DNA of 64,000 nucleotides from Calliopsis andreniformis (GCF_051401765.1 NW_027480533.1:744001-808000), one strand, 5' to 3'; positions 27,147 to 40,502 are shown, counted from the first letter of the stretch. Notes: generated by a model from the letters alone, not told the origin. Numbers and translations are program-made.

Positions 27147-27281
27147 AACAATCAATTGTCAATCCTCAATCCTCAATAGAATATCATCAATTCACAGTTT
27201 TCCATACACATTACTCAGTCCGCAATCTTCAAATCTCTATTCACAAACATCAATTCTCATCACTCAACCCTCAACACTCAG
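27147..27281 (+). repeat. Module B copy B9
   Basis: 135 bp. It has TTTTCCATACACATTACTCAG and CTCTATTCACAAAC-type variants, shared with B12 and the right half of B18. Its upstream leader is unusually degenerate (CAGCCGACGGTCCAC). Confidence 0.87.
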
Positions 27282-27667
27282 TCCTCAATGTTCAATCCTC
27301 AATCCTCAATTCTCAATCTTCGATCCACAATACTGAATCTTCAATCCTCAATCCTCAATCCTCAATCCTCAATCCTCACTCCTCATTCTTCAAACCTCAA
27401 TACCCAATCCTGAATCTTCAATCCTCAATCCTCAATCCTCAATCCTCAATCCTCAGACGACAAACATCAATATTCAACCCTCAGTCCTCGTCCACAATCC
27501 ACAAACCTCAATCCTCAATCCTCAGTCTTCAATCATCAATACTCAATCTTCAATTCTCAATCCTCAATCCTCAATCCTCAATCCTCAATCCTCAATATTC
27601 AACACACAACCGTCAACCATCAATCCTCAATACTCAACCATCTATCCTCAATTCTCAATGCTCAATA

Positions 27668-27754
27668 GAATATCCTGAATTCTCATGTTTCAATACTCAA
27701 TCCACAAAATTCAATAATCAAATCTCAAACCTCAAACATCAATTCTAAACACTC
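27668..27754 (+). repeat. Variant module C' at 27.7 kb
   Basis: C' form with CTCATGTTTCAATAC and TCTAAACACTC. Member of block IV copy 2 and the same form as 49676. Confidence 0.85.
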
Positions 27755-27915
27755 AATCCTCAATACTCAGTCCTCTCTCCTCAATCCTCCATCCTCAATC
27801 CTCAATCCTCAAGCGTCAACCCTCAATCCTCAATCTTCAATCCTCAATCCTCAGTCCTCAAACCTCAATTCTGAATCCTCAATCCTGAATCCTCAATCTT
27901 CAGCCCTCAGTCCTC

Positions 27916-28050
27916 AACAATCAGTTGTCATTCCTCAGTCCTCGATAGAATATCCTCAGTTCACAGCTTTCAATACTCAATACTCAATCTGCAATCGTCC
28001 AACCTGTATCCATAAACATCAATTTACATCACTCAACCCTCAGCACTCAG
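27916..28050 (+). repeat. Module B copy B10
   Basis: 135 bp. CTCGATAGAATATCCTCAG subfamily, with TATCCATAAACATC and AATTTACATC. Close relative of B4 and B19. Confidence 0.88.
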
Positions 28051-29219
28051 TCCTCGATATTCAATCCTCAATCCTCAATTCTCAATCCTCAATCCTCAAT
28101 GCTCAATCCTCAATCCTCAATCCTCAACCCTCAACCTTCAATCCTCAATACTCAATCTGCAATCCTCAATCCTCAATCCTCAATCCTCAATCCTCAATCC
28201 TCAATCTTCAATCCTCAATCCTCAGTCTTTAATCCTCAATAATCAATCTTCAATCCCCAATACTCAGTCCTCAATCCTCAATCCTCAATCTTCAATCCTC
28301 AATACTCAATCTTCAATCCTCAATACTCAATACTCAATCCTCAATCCACATTCTTCAATCCTCATTTTTCAATCCTCAATGCCCAATCCTCAATCTTCAA
28401 TCCTGCATCCTCAATCCTCAGTTCGCAATCCACAATCCTCAATCCTCAGATCTCAGGCATCAATACTCAACCCTCAGTCCTCGTCCTCAACCTACAACCC
28501 TCAATCCTCAATCCTCAATCTTCATTCATCAATATTCAACCTTCAATCCTCAATCCTCATTCCTCAATCCTCAATCCTCAATCCTTAATGTTCAATCCTC
28601 AACTCCCAATCCTCAATCCTCTATCTTCAATCATCAATACTCAACCTTCAATCCTCAATCCTCAATCTTCAATCCTCAATCCTCAATTCTTACTCCTCAA
28701 TCTTCAATCCTCAATCCTCAATTCTCACTCCTCAATACTCAATCCTCAATCGTCAATCATCAATCCCCAAACCTCAATCTTCAAACCTCAATCCTCAATC
28801 CTCAATCCTCAATCCTCAATCTTCAATCCTCAATACTCAATCTTCAATCCTCAATCCTCAATCCTTAATCCTCAATCCTCAATTCTCAGTCCTCAATCTT
28901 CAATCCTCAATACTCAATCTTCAATCCTCAATCCTCAATCCTCAATCCTCAATCCTCAATGCTCAATCCTCAATCCTCAATCGTCAATCATCAATACTCA
29001 ATCTTCAATCCTCAATCCTCAATCCTCAACCCTCAGACCTCATCGTCAATCCTCAATTCTCAATCCTCAATCCTCAATCTTGAGTCCTCAATACTCAATG
29101 TGCAATCCTCAGTCCTCAGTCCTCAAACCTCAATTCTGAATCCTCAATACTCAATCTTCAATCCCCAATCCTCAGTCCTCAATACTCAACCATCAATCCT
29201 CAATTCTCAATACTCAATA

Positions 29220-29318
29220 GAATATCCTGAATTCTCTGGATTCTATAATCAAACCTCAATCCTCAACCCTCAGCCCTCATCCTCCATCATCAATCCTCAA
29301 TCCTCAATCCCCAATCAT
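29220..29318 (+). repeat. Module C copy at 29 kb (CTGGAT allele)
   Basis: 99 bp with TCTGGAT. Member of block IV copy 2, 6185 bp after the 23-kb copy. Confidence 0.9.
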
Positions 29319-30359
29319 CAAACCTCAATACTCAATCTTCAATCCTCAATCCTCATTCCTCAATCCTCAATCCTCAATCCCCAGTCATAAATACTCAATC
29401 TTCAACCCTCAATCCTCATTCCTCTAACCTCAATCCTCAACCCTCAGTCCTCATCCTCAATTCTCAATTCTCAATTCTGAATCCTCATTCCTCAATCCTC
29501 AATCTTCACTCCTCAATAATCAATCTCCAATCCTAAATCGTCAATCCCCAACCTTCAGTCCTTAATCCTCAATCTTCAATTCTCAATGCTCAATCCTCAA
29601 TCCTCAATCCTCAGGCCTCAATCCTCAATCCTCAATAATCCAACCTCAATACTCAATCGTCAATCCTCGTCCTCAATCCTCAACACTCAACCCTCAATCC
29701 TCAATCTTCAATCATCAATACACAATCTTCAATCCTCAATCCTCAATACTCAATCCTCAATCCACATTCTTCAATCCTCATTCTTCAATCCTCAATGCCC
29801 AATCCTCAATCTTCAATCCTGCATACTCAAACCTCAGTTCGCAATCCACAATCCTCAATCCTCAGATCTCAGGCATCAATACTCAACCCTCTGTCCTCGT
29901 CCTCAACCTACAACCCTCAATCCTCAATCCTCAATCTTCATTCATCAATATTCAACCTTCAATCCTCAATCCTCATTCCTCAATCCTCAATCCTCAATCC
30001 TCAATGTTCAGTCCTCAACTCCCAACCCTCAATCCTCTATATTCAATCATCAATACTCAACCTTCAATCCTCAATCCTCAATCTTCAATCCTCAATCCTC
30101 AATTCTCACTCCTCAATCTTCAATCCTCAATCCTCAATTCTCACTCCTCAATACTCAATCCTCAATCGTCAATCATCAATCCCCAAACCTCAATCTTCAA
30201 ACCTCAATCCTCAATCCTCAATCCTCAATCCTCAATCTTCAATCCTCAATACTCAATCTTCAATCATCAATCCTCAATCCTCAATCCTCAATCCTCAATG
30301 CTCAATCCTCAATCTTCAATCCTCAAAACTCAATCTTCAATCCTCAATCCTCAATCCTC

Positions 30360-31309
30360 AATCCTCAATCCTCAATGCTCAATTCTCAATCCTCAATCTT
30401 CAGTCATCAATACTCAATCTTCAATCCTCAATCCTCAATCCTCAACCCTCAGACCTCATCGTCAATCCTCAATTCTCAATCCTCAATCCTCAATCTTGAG
30501 TCCTCAATACTCAATGTGCAATCCTCAGTCCTCAGTCCTCAAACCTCAATTCTGAATCCTCAATACTCAATCTTCAATCCTCAATCCTCAGTCCTCAATA
30601 CTCAACCATCAATCCTCAATTCTCAATACTCAATAGAATATCCTGAATTCTCAGGATTCTATAATCAAACCTCAATCCTCAACCCTCAGCCCTCATCCTC
30701 CATCATCAATCCTCAATCCTCAATCCCCAATCATCAAACCTCAATACTCAATCTACAATCCTCAATCCTCAATCCTCAATCCTCAATCCTCAGTCATAAA
30801 TACTCAATCTTCAACCCTCAATCCTCATTCCTCAAACCTCAATCCTCAACCCTCAGTCCTCATCCTCAATTCTCAATTCTCAATTCTCAACCCTCAATCC
30901 TCAATCCTCAATCTTCACTCCTCAATAATCAATCTCCAATCCTAAATCGTCAATCCCCAACCTTCAATCCTTAATCCTCAATCTTCAATCCTCAATACGC
31001 AATCTTCAATCCTCAATGCTCAATCCTCAATCCTCAATCCTCAGTACTCAATCCACAATCCTCAATCCTCAAACCTCAATCCTCAATCGTCAGTCCTCGT
31101 CCTCAATCCTCAACACTCAATCCTCAATCCTCAATCTTCAATCATCAATACTCAGTCTTCAATACTCAATCATCAATCTTCAATCCTCAATCCTCAATTC
31201 TCACTCTCCAATACTCAATCCTCAATCGTCAATCCTCAATCCTCAATCCTCAATCTTCAATCCTCAATACTCAATCTTCAGTCCTCAATCCTCAATCCTC
31301 AATCCTCAA
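30360..31309 (+). repeat. Duplicated block V, copy 1 (offset 3799 bp)
   Basis: This block matches 34159-35108 at a constant 3799-bp offset and contains a full module C (30636) followed by a TCCTCAGTCATAAATAC string. Copy 2 differs by scattered single bases, such as AATTCTC for AATACTC just before module C. Confidence 0.87.
30636..30734 (+). repeat. Module C copy at 30.6 kb (hairpin allele)
   Basis: 99 bp with the perfect inverted repeat. Member of block V copy 1. Followed by AATCTACAATCC. Confidence 0.9.
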
Positions 31310-33146
31310 TGCTCAATCCTCAATCCTCAATCCTCAACCCTCAACCTTCAATCCTCAATACTCAATCTGCAATCCTCAATCCTCAATCCTCAATCCTCAA
31401 TCCTCAATCCTCAATCCTCAATCTTCAATCATCAACACTCAGTCTTCAATACTCAATCATCAATCTTCAATCCTCAATCCTCAATTCTCACTCTCCAATA
31501 CTCAATCCTCAATCGTCAATCCTCAATCCTCAATCCTCAATCTTCAATCCTCAATACTCAATCTTCAGTCCTCAATCCTCAATCCTCAATCCTCAATGCT
31601 CAATCCTCAATCCTCAATCCTCAACCCTCAACCTTCAATCCTCAATACTCAATCTGCAATCCTCAATCCTCAATACTCAATCCTCAATCCTCAATCCTCA
31701 ATCTTTAATCCACAATCCACAATCCTCAATCCTCAATCCTCAATCCTCAATCTTTAATCATCAACACTCAATCTTCAATCCTCAATCCTCAATCCTCAAT
31801 CTTTAATCATCAACACTCAATCTTCAATCCTCAATACTCAGTCCTCAATCCTCAATCCTCAATTCTCACTCCTCAATCTTCAATCCCTAATCCTCAATTC
31901 TCACTCCTCAATACTCAATCCTCAATCGTCAATCATCAATCCCCAAACCTCAATCTTCAAACCTCAATCCTCAATACTCAATCCTCAAACCTCAATCCTC
32001 AATCCTCAATCTTCAATCCTCAATCCTCAATCCTGAATCCCCAATCCTCAATTTTCAATCCTCAATACGCAATCTTCAATCCTCAATGCTCAATCCTCAA
32101 TCCTCAATCCTCAGTCCTCAATCCACAATCCTCAATCCTCAAACCTCAATCCTCAGTCGTCAGTCCTCGTCCTCAATCCTCAACACTCAATCCTCAACCC
32201 TCAATCTTCAATCATCAATACTCAGTCTTCAATCCTCAATCATCAATCTTCAATCCTCAATCCTCAATTCTCACTCTCCAATACTCAATCCTCAATCGTC
32301 AATCCTCAATCCTCAACCCTCAACCTTCAATCCTCAATACTCAATCTGCAATCCTCAATCCTCAATCCTCAATCCTCAATCCTCAGTCCTCAATCTTCAA
32401 TCCTCAATCCTCAATCCTCAATCCTCAATCCTCAATCTTCAATCCTCAATACTCAATCATCAGTCCTCAATCCTCAATCCTCAATCCTCAATGCTCAATC
32501 CTCAATCCTCAATCCTCAACCATCAACCTTCAGTCCTCAATACTCAATCTGCAATCCTCAATCCTCAATCCTCAATCCTCAATCCTCAATCCTCAATCTT
32601 CAATCCACAATCCTCAATCCTCAATCCTCGATCCTCAATCTTTAATCCTCAACACTCAATCTTCAATCCTCAATCCTCAGTCCTCAATCCTCAATCCCCA
32701 ATCTTCAATCCTCAATACTCAATCTTCAATCCTCAATCCTCAATACTCAATCCTCAATCCACACTCTTCAATCCTCATTCTTCAATCCTCAATACCCAAT
32801 CCTCAATCTTCAATCCTCAATCCTCAATCCACAGTTCGCAATCCTCAATCCTCAATCCTCAGATCTCAGGCATCAATACTCAACCCTCAGTCCTCGTCCT
32901 CAATCCACAACCCTCAATCCTCAATCCTCAATCTTCATTCATCAATATTCAACCTTCAATCCTCAATCCTCATTCCTCAATCCTCAATCCTCAATCCTCA
33001 ATGATCAATCCTCAACACCCAATCCTCAATCTTCAATCCTCAATCCTCAGTCCTCAATCCTCAATCCTCAATCCTCAATCCTCTGTCCTCAAACCTCAAT
33101 CCTGAATCCTCAATTCTGAATCCTCAAGCTTCAGCCCTCAGTCCTC

Positions 33147-33281
33147 AACAATCAGTTGTCAATCCTCAATCCTCAATAGAATATCATCAATTCACAGTTT
33201 TCAATACTCAATACTCAATCTGCAATCTTCAAACCTCTATCCACAAACATCAATTCTCATCACTCAACCCTCAACACTCCG
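33147..33281 (+). repeat. Module B copy B11
   Basis: 135 bp. Subfamily with CTTCAAACCTCTATCC and an AACACTCCG ending, shared with B13, B14 and B16. Confidence 0.88.
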
Positions 33282-33737
33282 TCCCCAATCCTCAATCTTC
33301 AATCCTCAATCCTCAATCCTCAATCCTCAATCCTCAATCTTCAATCCTCAATACTCAATCTTCAATCCTCAATCCTCAATCCTTAATCCTCAATCCTTAA
33401 TGCTCAATCCTCAATCTTCAATCCTCAATACTCAATCTTCAATCCTCAATCCTCAATCCTCAATCCTCAATCCTCAATGCTCAATCCTCAATCCTCAATC
33501 TTCAATCATCAATACTCAATCTTCAATCCTCAGTCCTCAACCCTCAACCCTCAGACCTCATCGTCAATCCTCAATTCTCAATCCTCAATCCTCAATCTTG
33601 AGTCGTCAATACTCAATGTGCAATCCTCAGACCTCAGTCCTCAAACCTCAATTCTGAATCCTCAATACTCAATCTTCAATCCCCAATCCTCAGTCCTCAA
33701 TACTCAACCATCAATCCTCAATTCTCAATACTCAATA

Positions 33738-33836
33738 GAATATCCTGAATTCTCTGGATTCTATAATCAAACCTCAATCCTCAACCCTCAGCCCTCATCC
33801 TCCATCATCAATCCTCAATCCTCAATCCCCAATCAT
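33738..33836 (+). repeat. Module C copy at 33.7 kb (CTGGAT allele)
   Basis: 99 bp with TCTGGAT. Member of block VI copy 1. Confidence 0.9.
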
Positions 33837-34158
33837 CAAACCTCAATAGTCAATCTTCAATCCTCAATCCTGATTCCTCAATCCTCAATCCTCAATCCCC
33901 GGTCATAAATACTCAACCTTCAACCCTCAATCCTCATTCCTCTAACCTCAATCCTCAACCCTCAGTCCTCATCCTCAATTCTCAATTCTCAATTCTGAAT
34001 CCTCAATCCTCAATCCTCAATCTTCACTCCTCAATAATCAATCTCCAATCCTAAATCGTCAATCCCCAACCTTCAATCCTTAATCGTCAATCTTCAATTC
34101 TCAATGCTCAATCCTCAATCCTCAATCCTCAGTCCTCAATCCTCAATCCTCAATGTTC

Positions 34159-35108
34159 AGTCCTCAATCCTCAATGCTCAATTCTCAATCCTCAACCTTC
34201 AATCATCAATACTCCATCTCCAATCCTCAATCCTCAATCCTCAACCCTCAGACCTCATCGTCAATCCTCAATTCTCAATCCTCAATCCTCAATCTTGAGT
34301 CCTCAATACTCAATGTGCAATCCTCAGTCCTCAGTCCTCAAACCTCAATTCTGAATCCTCAATACTCAATCTTCAATCCTCAATTCTCAGTCCTCAATAC
34401 TCAACCATCAATCCTCAATTCTCAATTCTCAATAGAATATCCTGAATTCTCAGGATTCTATAATCAAACCTCAATCCTCAACCCTCAGCCCTCATCCTCC
34501 ATCATCAATCCTCAATCCTCAATCCCCAATCATCAAACCTCAATACTCAATCTACAATCCTCAATCCTCAATCCTCAATCCTCAATCCTCAGTCATAAAT
34601 ACTCAATCTTCAACCCTCAATCCTCATTCCTCAAACCTCAATCCTCAACCCTCAGTCCTCATCCTCAATTCTCAATTCTCAATTCTCAGCCCTCAATCCT
34701 CAATCCTCAATCTTCACTCCTCAATAATCAATCTCCAATACTAAATCGTCAATCCCCAACCTTCAATCCTTAATCCTCAATCTTCAATCCTCAATACGCA
34801 ATCTTCAATCCTCAATGCTCAATCCTCAATCCTCAATCCTCAGTACTCAATCCACAATCCTCAATCCTCAAACCTCAATACTCAATCGTCAGTCCTCGTC
34901 CTCAATCCTCAACACTCAATCCTCAATTCTCAATCTTCAATCATCAATACTCAGTCTTCAATACTCAATCATCAATCTTCAATCCTCAATCCTCAATTCT
35001 CACTCTCCAATACTCAATCCTCAATCGTCAATCCTCAATCCTCAATCCTCAATCTTCAATCCTCAATACTCAATCTTCAGTCCTCAATCCTCAATCCTCA
35101 ATCCTCAA
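34159..35108 (+). repeat. Duplicated block V, copy 2
   Basis: Partner of 30360-31309. Its right part, about 34700-35100, also matches 42986-43386 at offset 8286. That match includes the private variant CCAATACTAAATCG at about 34736, which the 30-kb copy lacks (it reads CCAATCCTAAATCG). The 43-kb copy is therefore closer to this one. Confidence 0.86.
34435..34533 (+). repeat. Module C copy at 34.4 kb (hairpin allele)
   Basis: 99 bp with the perfect inverted repeat, only 697 bp after the previous copy. Member of block V copy 2. Confidence 0.9.
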
Positions 35109-35597
35109 TTCTCACTCTCCAATACTCAATCCTCAATCGTCAATCCTCAATCCTCAATCCTCAATCTTCAATCCTCAATACTCAATCTTCAGTCCTCAAT
35201 CCTCAATCCTCAATCCTCAATGCTCAATCCTCAATCCTCAATCCTCAACCCTCAACCTTCAATCCTCAATACTCAATCTGCAATCCTCAGTCCTCAATCC
35301 TCAATCCTCAATCCTCAATCCTCAATCTTTAATCCACAATCCACAATCCTCAATCCTCAATCCTCAATCCTCAATCTTTAATCCTCAACACTCAATCTTC
35401 AATCCTCAATCCTCAGTCCTCAATCCTCAATCCTCAATTCTCACTCCTCAATCTTCAATCCTCAATCCTCAATTCTGACTCCTCAATACTCAATCCTCAA
35501 TCGTCAATCATCAATCCCCAAACCTCAATCTTCAAACCTCAATCCTCAATCCTCAATCCTCAATCCTCAATCCTCAATCCTCAATCCTCAATCCTCA

Positions 35598-37140
35598 ATG
35601 CTCAATCCTCAATCCTCAATCTTCAATCATCAATACTCTATCTTCAATCCTCAATCCTCAATCCTCAACGCTCAGACCTCATCGTCAATCCTCAATTCTC
35701 ATTCCTCAATCCTCAATCTTGAGTCCTCAATACTCAATGTGCAATCCTCAGTCCTCAGTCCTCAAACCTCAATTCTGAATCCTCAATACTCAATCTTCAA
35801 TCCTCAATCCTCAGTCCTCAATATTCAACCATCAATCCTCAATTCTCAATACTCAATAGAATATCCTGAATTCTCAGGATTCTATAATCAAACCTCAATC
35901 CTCAACCCTCAGCCCTCATCCTCCATCATCAATCCTCAATCCTCAATCCCCAATCATCAAACCTCAATACTCAATCTTCAATCCTCAATCCTCATTCCTC
36001 AATCCTCAATCCTCAATCCTCAGTCATAAATACTCAATCAACAACCCTCAATCCTCATTCCTCAAACCTCAATCCTCAACCCTCAGTCCTCATCCTCAAT
36101 TCTCAATTCTCAATTCTCAACCCTCAATCCTCAATCCTCAATCTTCGCTCCTCAATAATCAATCTCCAATCCTAAATCGTCAATCCCCAACCTTCAATCC
36201 TTAATCCTCAATCTTCAATCCTCAATACGCAATCTTCAATCCTCAATGCTCAATCCTCAATCCTCAATCCTCAGTACTCAATCCAAAATCCTCAATCCTC
36301 AAATCTCAATCCTCAATCGTCAGTCCTCGTCCTCAATCCTCAACACTCAATCCTCAATCCTCAATCTTCAATCATCAATACTCAGTCTTCAATACTCAAT
36401 CATCAATCTTCAATCCTCAATCCTCAATTCTCACTCTCCAATACTCAATCCTCAATCGTCAATCCTCAATCCTCAATCCTCAATCCTCAATCTTCAATCC
36501 TCAATACTCAATCTTCAGTCCTCAATCCTCAATCCTCAATCCTCAATGCTCAATCCTCAACCCTCAATCCTCAATCCTCAACCTTCAATCCTCAATACTC
36601 AATCTGCAATCCTCAATCCTCAATCCTCAATCCTCAATCCTCAATCCTCAATCTTTGATCCACAATCCACAATCCTCAATCCTCAATCCTCAATCCTCAA
36701 TCTTTAATCCTCAACACTCAATCTTCAATCCTCAATCCTCAGTCCTCAATCCTCAATCATCAATTCTCACTCCTCAATCTTCAATCCTCAATCCTCAATT
36801 CTCACTCCTCAATACTCAATCCTCAATCGTCAATCATCAATCCCCAAACCTCAATCTTCAAACCTCAATCCTCAATCCTCAATCCTCAAACCTCAATCCT
36901 CAATCCTCAATCTTCAATCCTCAATCCTCAATCCTGAATCCCCAATCCTCAATTTTCAATCCTCAATACGCAATCTTCAATCCTCAATGCTCAATCCTCA
37001 ATCCTCAATCCTCAGTCCTCAATCCACAATCCTCAATCCTCAAACCTCAATCCTCAGTCGTCAGTCCTCGTCCTCAATCCTCAACACTCAATCCTCAATC
37101 CTCAATCTTCAATCATCAATACTCAGTCTTCAATCCTCAA
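35598..37140 (+). repeat. Triplicated block VII, copy 1
   Basis: This block matches 44059-45594 at offset 8461 falling to 8454 bp, and its right part matches 40539-41849 at offset 4716 falling to 4709. Both steps are one heptamer. It contains C (35859) and a CAGTACTCAATCCAAAATCC mark shared by all three copies. Confidence 0.86.
35859..35957 (+). repeat. Module C copy at 35.9 kb (hairpin allele)
   Basis: 99 bp with the perfect inverted repeat. Preceded by AATATTCAACC, as in the other block VII copies. Confidence 0.9.
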
Positions 37141-37662
37141 TCCTCAATCCTCAAACCTCAATCCTCAATCCTCACTCTTCAATCCTCAATCCTCAATCCT
37201 CAATCCTCAATCCTCGATCTTCAATCCTCAATACTCAATCTTCAATCCTCAATCCTCAATACTCAGTCCTCAATCCTCATTCTTCAATCCCCATTCTTCA
37301 ATCCTCAATACCCAATCCTCAATCTTCATTCCTCAACCCTCAATCCTCAGTTCGCAATCCTCAATCCTCAATCCTCAGACCTCAAGCATCAATACTCATC
37401 CCTCAGTCCTCGTCCTCAATCCACAACCCTCGATCCTCAATCCTCAATGTTCATTCATCAATATTCAACCTTCAAACCTCACTCCTCAATCCTCAATTCT
37501 CAATCCTCAATCCTCAATGTTCAATCCTCAGCACCCAATCCTCAATCTTCAATCCTCAGACCTCAATCCTCAATCCTCAATCCTCAGTACTGAATCCTCT
37601 GTCCTCAAACCTCAATCCTGAATCCTCAATCCTGAATCCTCAAGCTTCAGCCCTCAGTCCTC

Positions 37663-37797
37663 AACAATCAGTTGTCAATCCTCAATCATCAATAGAATAT
37701 CATCAATTCACAGTTTTCCATACACATTACTCAGTCCGCAATCTTCAAATCTCTATTCACAAACATCAATTCTCATCACTCAACCCTCAACACTCAG
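37663..37797 (+). repeat. Module B copy B12
   Basis: 135 bp. CCATACACATTACTCAG form as in B9; the match to the B9 region continues for about 170 bp to the right (offset 10,516). Confidence 0.87.
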
Positions 37798-37869
37798 TCC
37801 TCAATGTTCAATCCTCAATCCTCAATTCTCAATCTTCGATCCACAATACTGAATCTTCAATCCTCAATC

Positions 37870-38687
37870 CTCAATCCTCAATCCTCAATCCTCACTCCTC
37901 ATTCTTCAAACCTCAATACCCAATCCTGAATCTTCAATCCTCAATCCTCAATCCTCAATCCTCAATCCTCAATCTTCAATCCACAATCCTCAATCCTCAA
38001 TCCTCGATCCTCAATCTTTAATCCTCAACACTCAATCTTCAATCCTCAATCCTCAGTCCTCAATCCTCAATCCCCAATCTTCAATCCTCAATACTCAATC
38101 TTCAATCCTCAATCCTCAATACTCAATCCTCAATCCACACTCTTCAATCCTCATTCTTCAATCCTCAATACCCAATCCTCAATCTTCAATCCTCAATCCT
38201 CAATCCACAGTTCGCAATCCTCAATCCTCAATCCTCAGATCTCAGGCATCAATACTCAACCCTCAGTCCTCGTCCTCAATCCACAACCCTCAATCCTCAA
38301 TCCTCAATCTTCATTCATCAATATTCAACCTTCAATCCTCAATCCTCATTCCTCAATCCTCAATCCTCAATCCTCAATGATCAATCCTCAACACCCAATC
38401 CTCAATCTTCAATCCTCAATCCTCAGTCCTCAATCCTCAATCCTCAATCCTCAATCCTCTGTCCTCAAACCTCAATCCTGAATCCTCAATTCTGAATCCT
38501 CAAGCTTCAGCCCTCAGTCCTCAACAATCAGTTGTCAATCCTCAATCCTCAATAGAATATCATCAATTCACAGTTTTCAATACTCAATACTCAATCTGCA
38601 ATCTTCAAACCTCTATCCACAAACATCAATTCTCATCACTCAACCCTCAACACTCCGTCCCCAATCCTCAATCTTCAATCCTCAATC
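37870..38687 (+). repeat. 818-bp tandem unit, copy 1
   Basis: Head-to-tail pair with period 818 bp. Checkpoints at 37891/38709, 37981/38799, 38237/39055 and 38523/39341 all give exactly 818. The unit contains D, the CCTGAATCC leader and B13. A related single copy lies at about 46000-46650. Confidence 0.9.
38523..38657 (+). repeat. Module B copy B13
   Basis: 135 bp, in 818-bp tandem unit copy 1. AACACTCCG ending. Confidence 0.88.
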
Positions 38688-39505
38688 CTCAATCCTCAAT
38701 CCTCAATCCTCACTCCTCATTCTTCAAACCTCAATACCCAATCCTGAATCTTCAATCCTCAATCCTCAATCCTCAATCCTCAATCCTCAATCTTCAATCC
38801 ACAATCCTCAATCCTCAATCCTCGATCCTCAATCTTTAATCCTCAACACTCAATCTTCAATCCTCAATCCTCAGTCCTCAATCCTCAATCCCCAATCTTC
38901 AATCCTCAATACTCAATCTTCAATCCTCAATCCTCAATACTCAATCCTCAATCCACACTCTTCAATCCTCATTCTTCAATCCTCAATACCCAATCCTCAA
39001 TCTTCAATCCTCAATCCTCAATCCACAGTTCGCAATCCTCAATCCTCAATCCTCAGATCTCAGGCATCAATACTCAACCCTCAGTCCTCGTCCTCAATCA
39101 ACAACCCTCAATCCTCAATCCTCAATCTTCATTCATCAATATTCAACCTTCAATCCTCAATCCTCATTCCTCAATCCTCAATCCTCAATCCTCAATGATC
39201 AATCCTCAACACCCAATCCTCAATCTTCAATCCTCAATCCTCAGTCCTCAATCCTCAATCCTCAATCCTCAATCCTCTGTCCTCAAACCTCAATCCTGAA
39301 TCCTCAATTCTGAATCCTCAAGCTTCAGCCCTCAGTCCTCAACAATCAGTTGTCAATCCTCAATCCTCAATAGAATATCATCAATTCACAGTTTTCAATA
39401 CACAATACTCAATCTGCAATCTTCAAACCTCTATCCACAAACATCAATTCTCATCACTCAACCCTCAACACTCCGTCCCCAATCCTCAATCTTCAATCCT
39501 CAATC
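38688..39505 (+). repeat. 818-bp tandem unit, copy 2
   Basis: Second unit, carrying B14. The match to copy 1 ends where copy 1 reads into CACTCCTCATTCTTC and copy 2 into AATCTTCAATCCTCAATAC. It has an AATCAACAACCC variant at about 39096 where copy 1 has AATCCACAACCC. Confidence 0.9.
39341..39475 (+). repeat. Module B copy B14
   Basis: 135 bp, exactly 818 bp after B13. It has AATACACAATAC where B13 has AATACTCAATAC. Confidence 0.88.
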
Positions 39506-39931
39506 CTCAATCCTCAATCCTCAATCCTCAATCTTCAATCCTCAATACTCAATCTTCAATCCTCAATCCTCAATCCTTAATCCTCAATCCTTAATGCTCA
39601 ATCCTCAATCTTCAATCCTCAATACTCAATCTTCAATCCTCAATCCTCAATCCTCAATCCTCAATCCTCAATGCTCAATCCTCAATCCTCAATCTTCAAT
39701 CATCAATACTCAATCTTCAATCCTCAGTCCTCAACCCTCAACCCTCAGACCTCATCGTCAATCCTCAATTCTCAATCCTCAATCCTCAATCTTGAGTCCT
39801 CAATACTCAATGTGCAATCCTCAGACCTCAGTCCTCAAACCTCAATTCTGAATCCTCAATACTCAATCTTCAATCCCCAATCCTCAGTCCTCAATACTCA
39901 ACCATCAATCCTCAATTCTCAATACTCAATA

Positions 39932-40030
39932 GAATATCCTGAATTCTCTGGATTCTATAATCAAACCTCAATCCTCAACCCTCAGCCCTCATCCTCCATC
40001 ATCAATCCTCAATCCTCAATCCCCAATCAT
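39932..40030 (+). repeat. Module C copy at 39.9 kb (CTGGAT allele)
   Basis: 99 bp with TCTGGAT. Member of block VI copy 2, 6194 bp after the 33.7-kb copy. Confidence 0.9.
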
Positions 40031-40367
40031 CAAACCTCAATACTCAATCTTCAATCCTCAATCCTCAATCCTCAATCCTCAATTATCAATCCTCAATCGT
40101 CAATCTTCAATCCTCAATACGCAATCTTCAATCCTGAATCCTCAATCCTCAATCCTCAATCCTCATTCTTCATTCCTCAATACCCAATCCTCAATCTTCA
40201 ATCGTCAATCCTCAATCCTCAATTCTCAATCCTCAATCATCAATCCTCATTCTTCAATCCTCAATACTCAATACTCAATCCTCAAAACTCAATTCTCAAT
40301 CCTCAGTACTCAATCCTCAATCCCGAATCCTCAATCCTGAATCCTCAATCTTCAGCCCTCAGTCCTC

Positions 40368-40502
40368 AAAAATTAATTGTCAATCCTCAATCATCAATAG
40401 AATATCCTCAATTCACAGTTTTCAATACTAAATCCCCATTCTTCAATCTGCAAATCTCAATTCACAAACATCAATTCTCATCACTCAATCATCAACACTC
40501 AG
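40368..40502 (+). repeat. Module B copy B15
   Basis: 135 bp. AAAAATTAATTG opening, partner of B8. It lies in the middle segment of the three-part mosaic at 38.8-41.8 kb. Confidence 0.87.

Larger units (their letters stand above)
27277..29328 (+). repeat. Triplicated block IV, copy 2
   Basis: It carries B10, the C' copy at 27668, D and C at 29220 in the same order as the other two copies. Its offsets to copy 3 are 21987, 22008, 21973, 21994 and 22036 bp from left to right. Every step (+21, -35, +21, +42) is a whole number of heptamers. Confidence 0.85.
32565..33870 (+). repeat. Duplicated block VI, copy 1 (offset 6194 bp)
   Basis: This block matches 38759-40064 with an unbroken 6194-bp offset through a D module (32861), B11 (33147) and a full C (33738). 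No indel is needed over 1.3 kb. It is marked by the AACACTCCGTCCCC ending of B11 and an AATCCTCAAGCTTC leader. Confidence 0.89.
38759..40064 (+). repeat. Duplicated block VI, copy 2
   Basis: Partner of 32565-33870, carrying D (39055), B14 (39341) and C (39932). Its left part also belongs to the 818-bp tandem pair. At about 40064 it switches abruptly to sequence matching 26.3 kb, so its right edge is a recombination junction. Confidence 0.89.
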
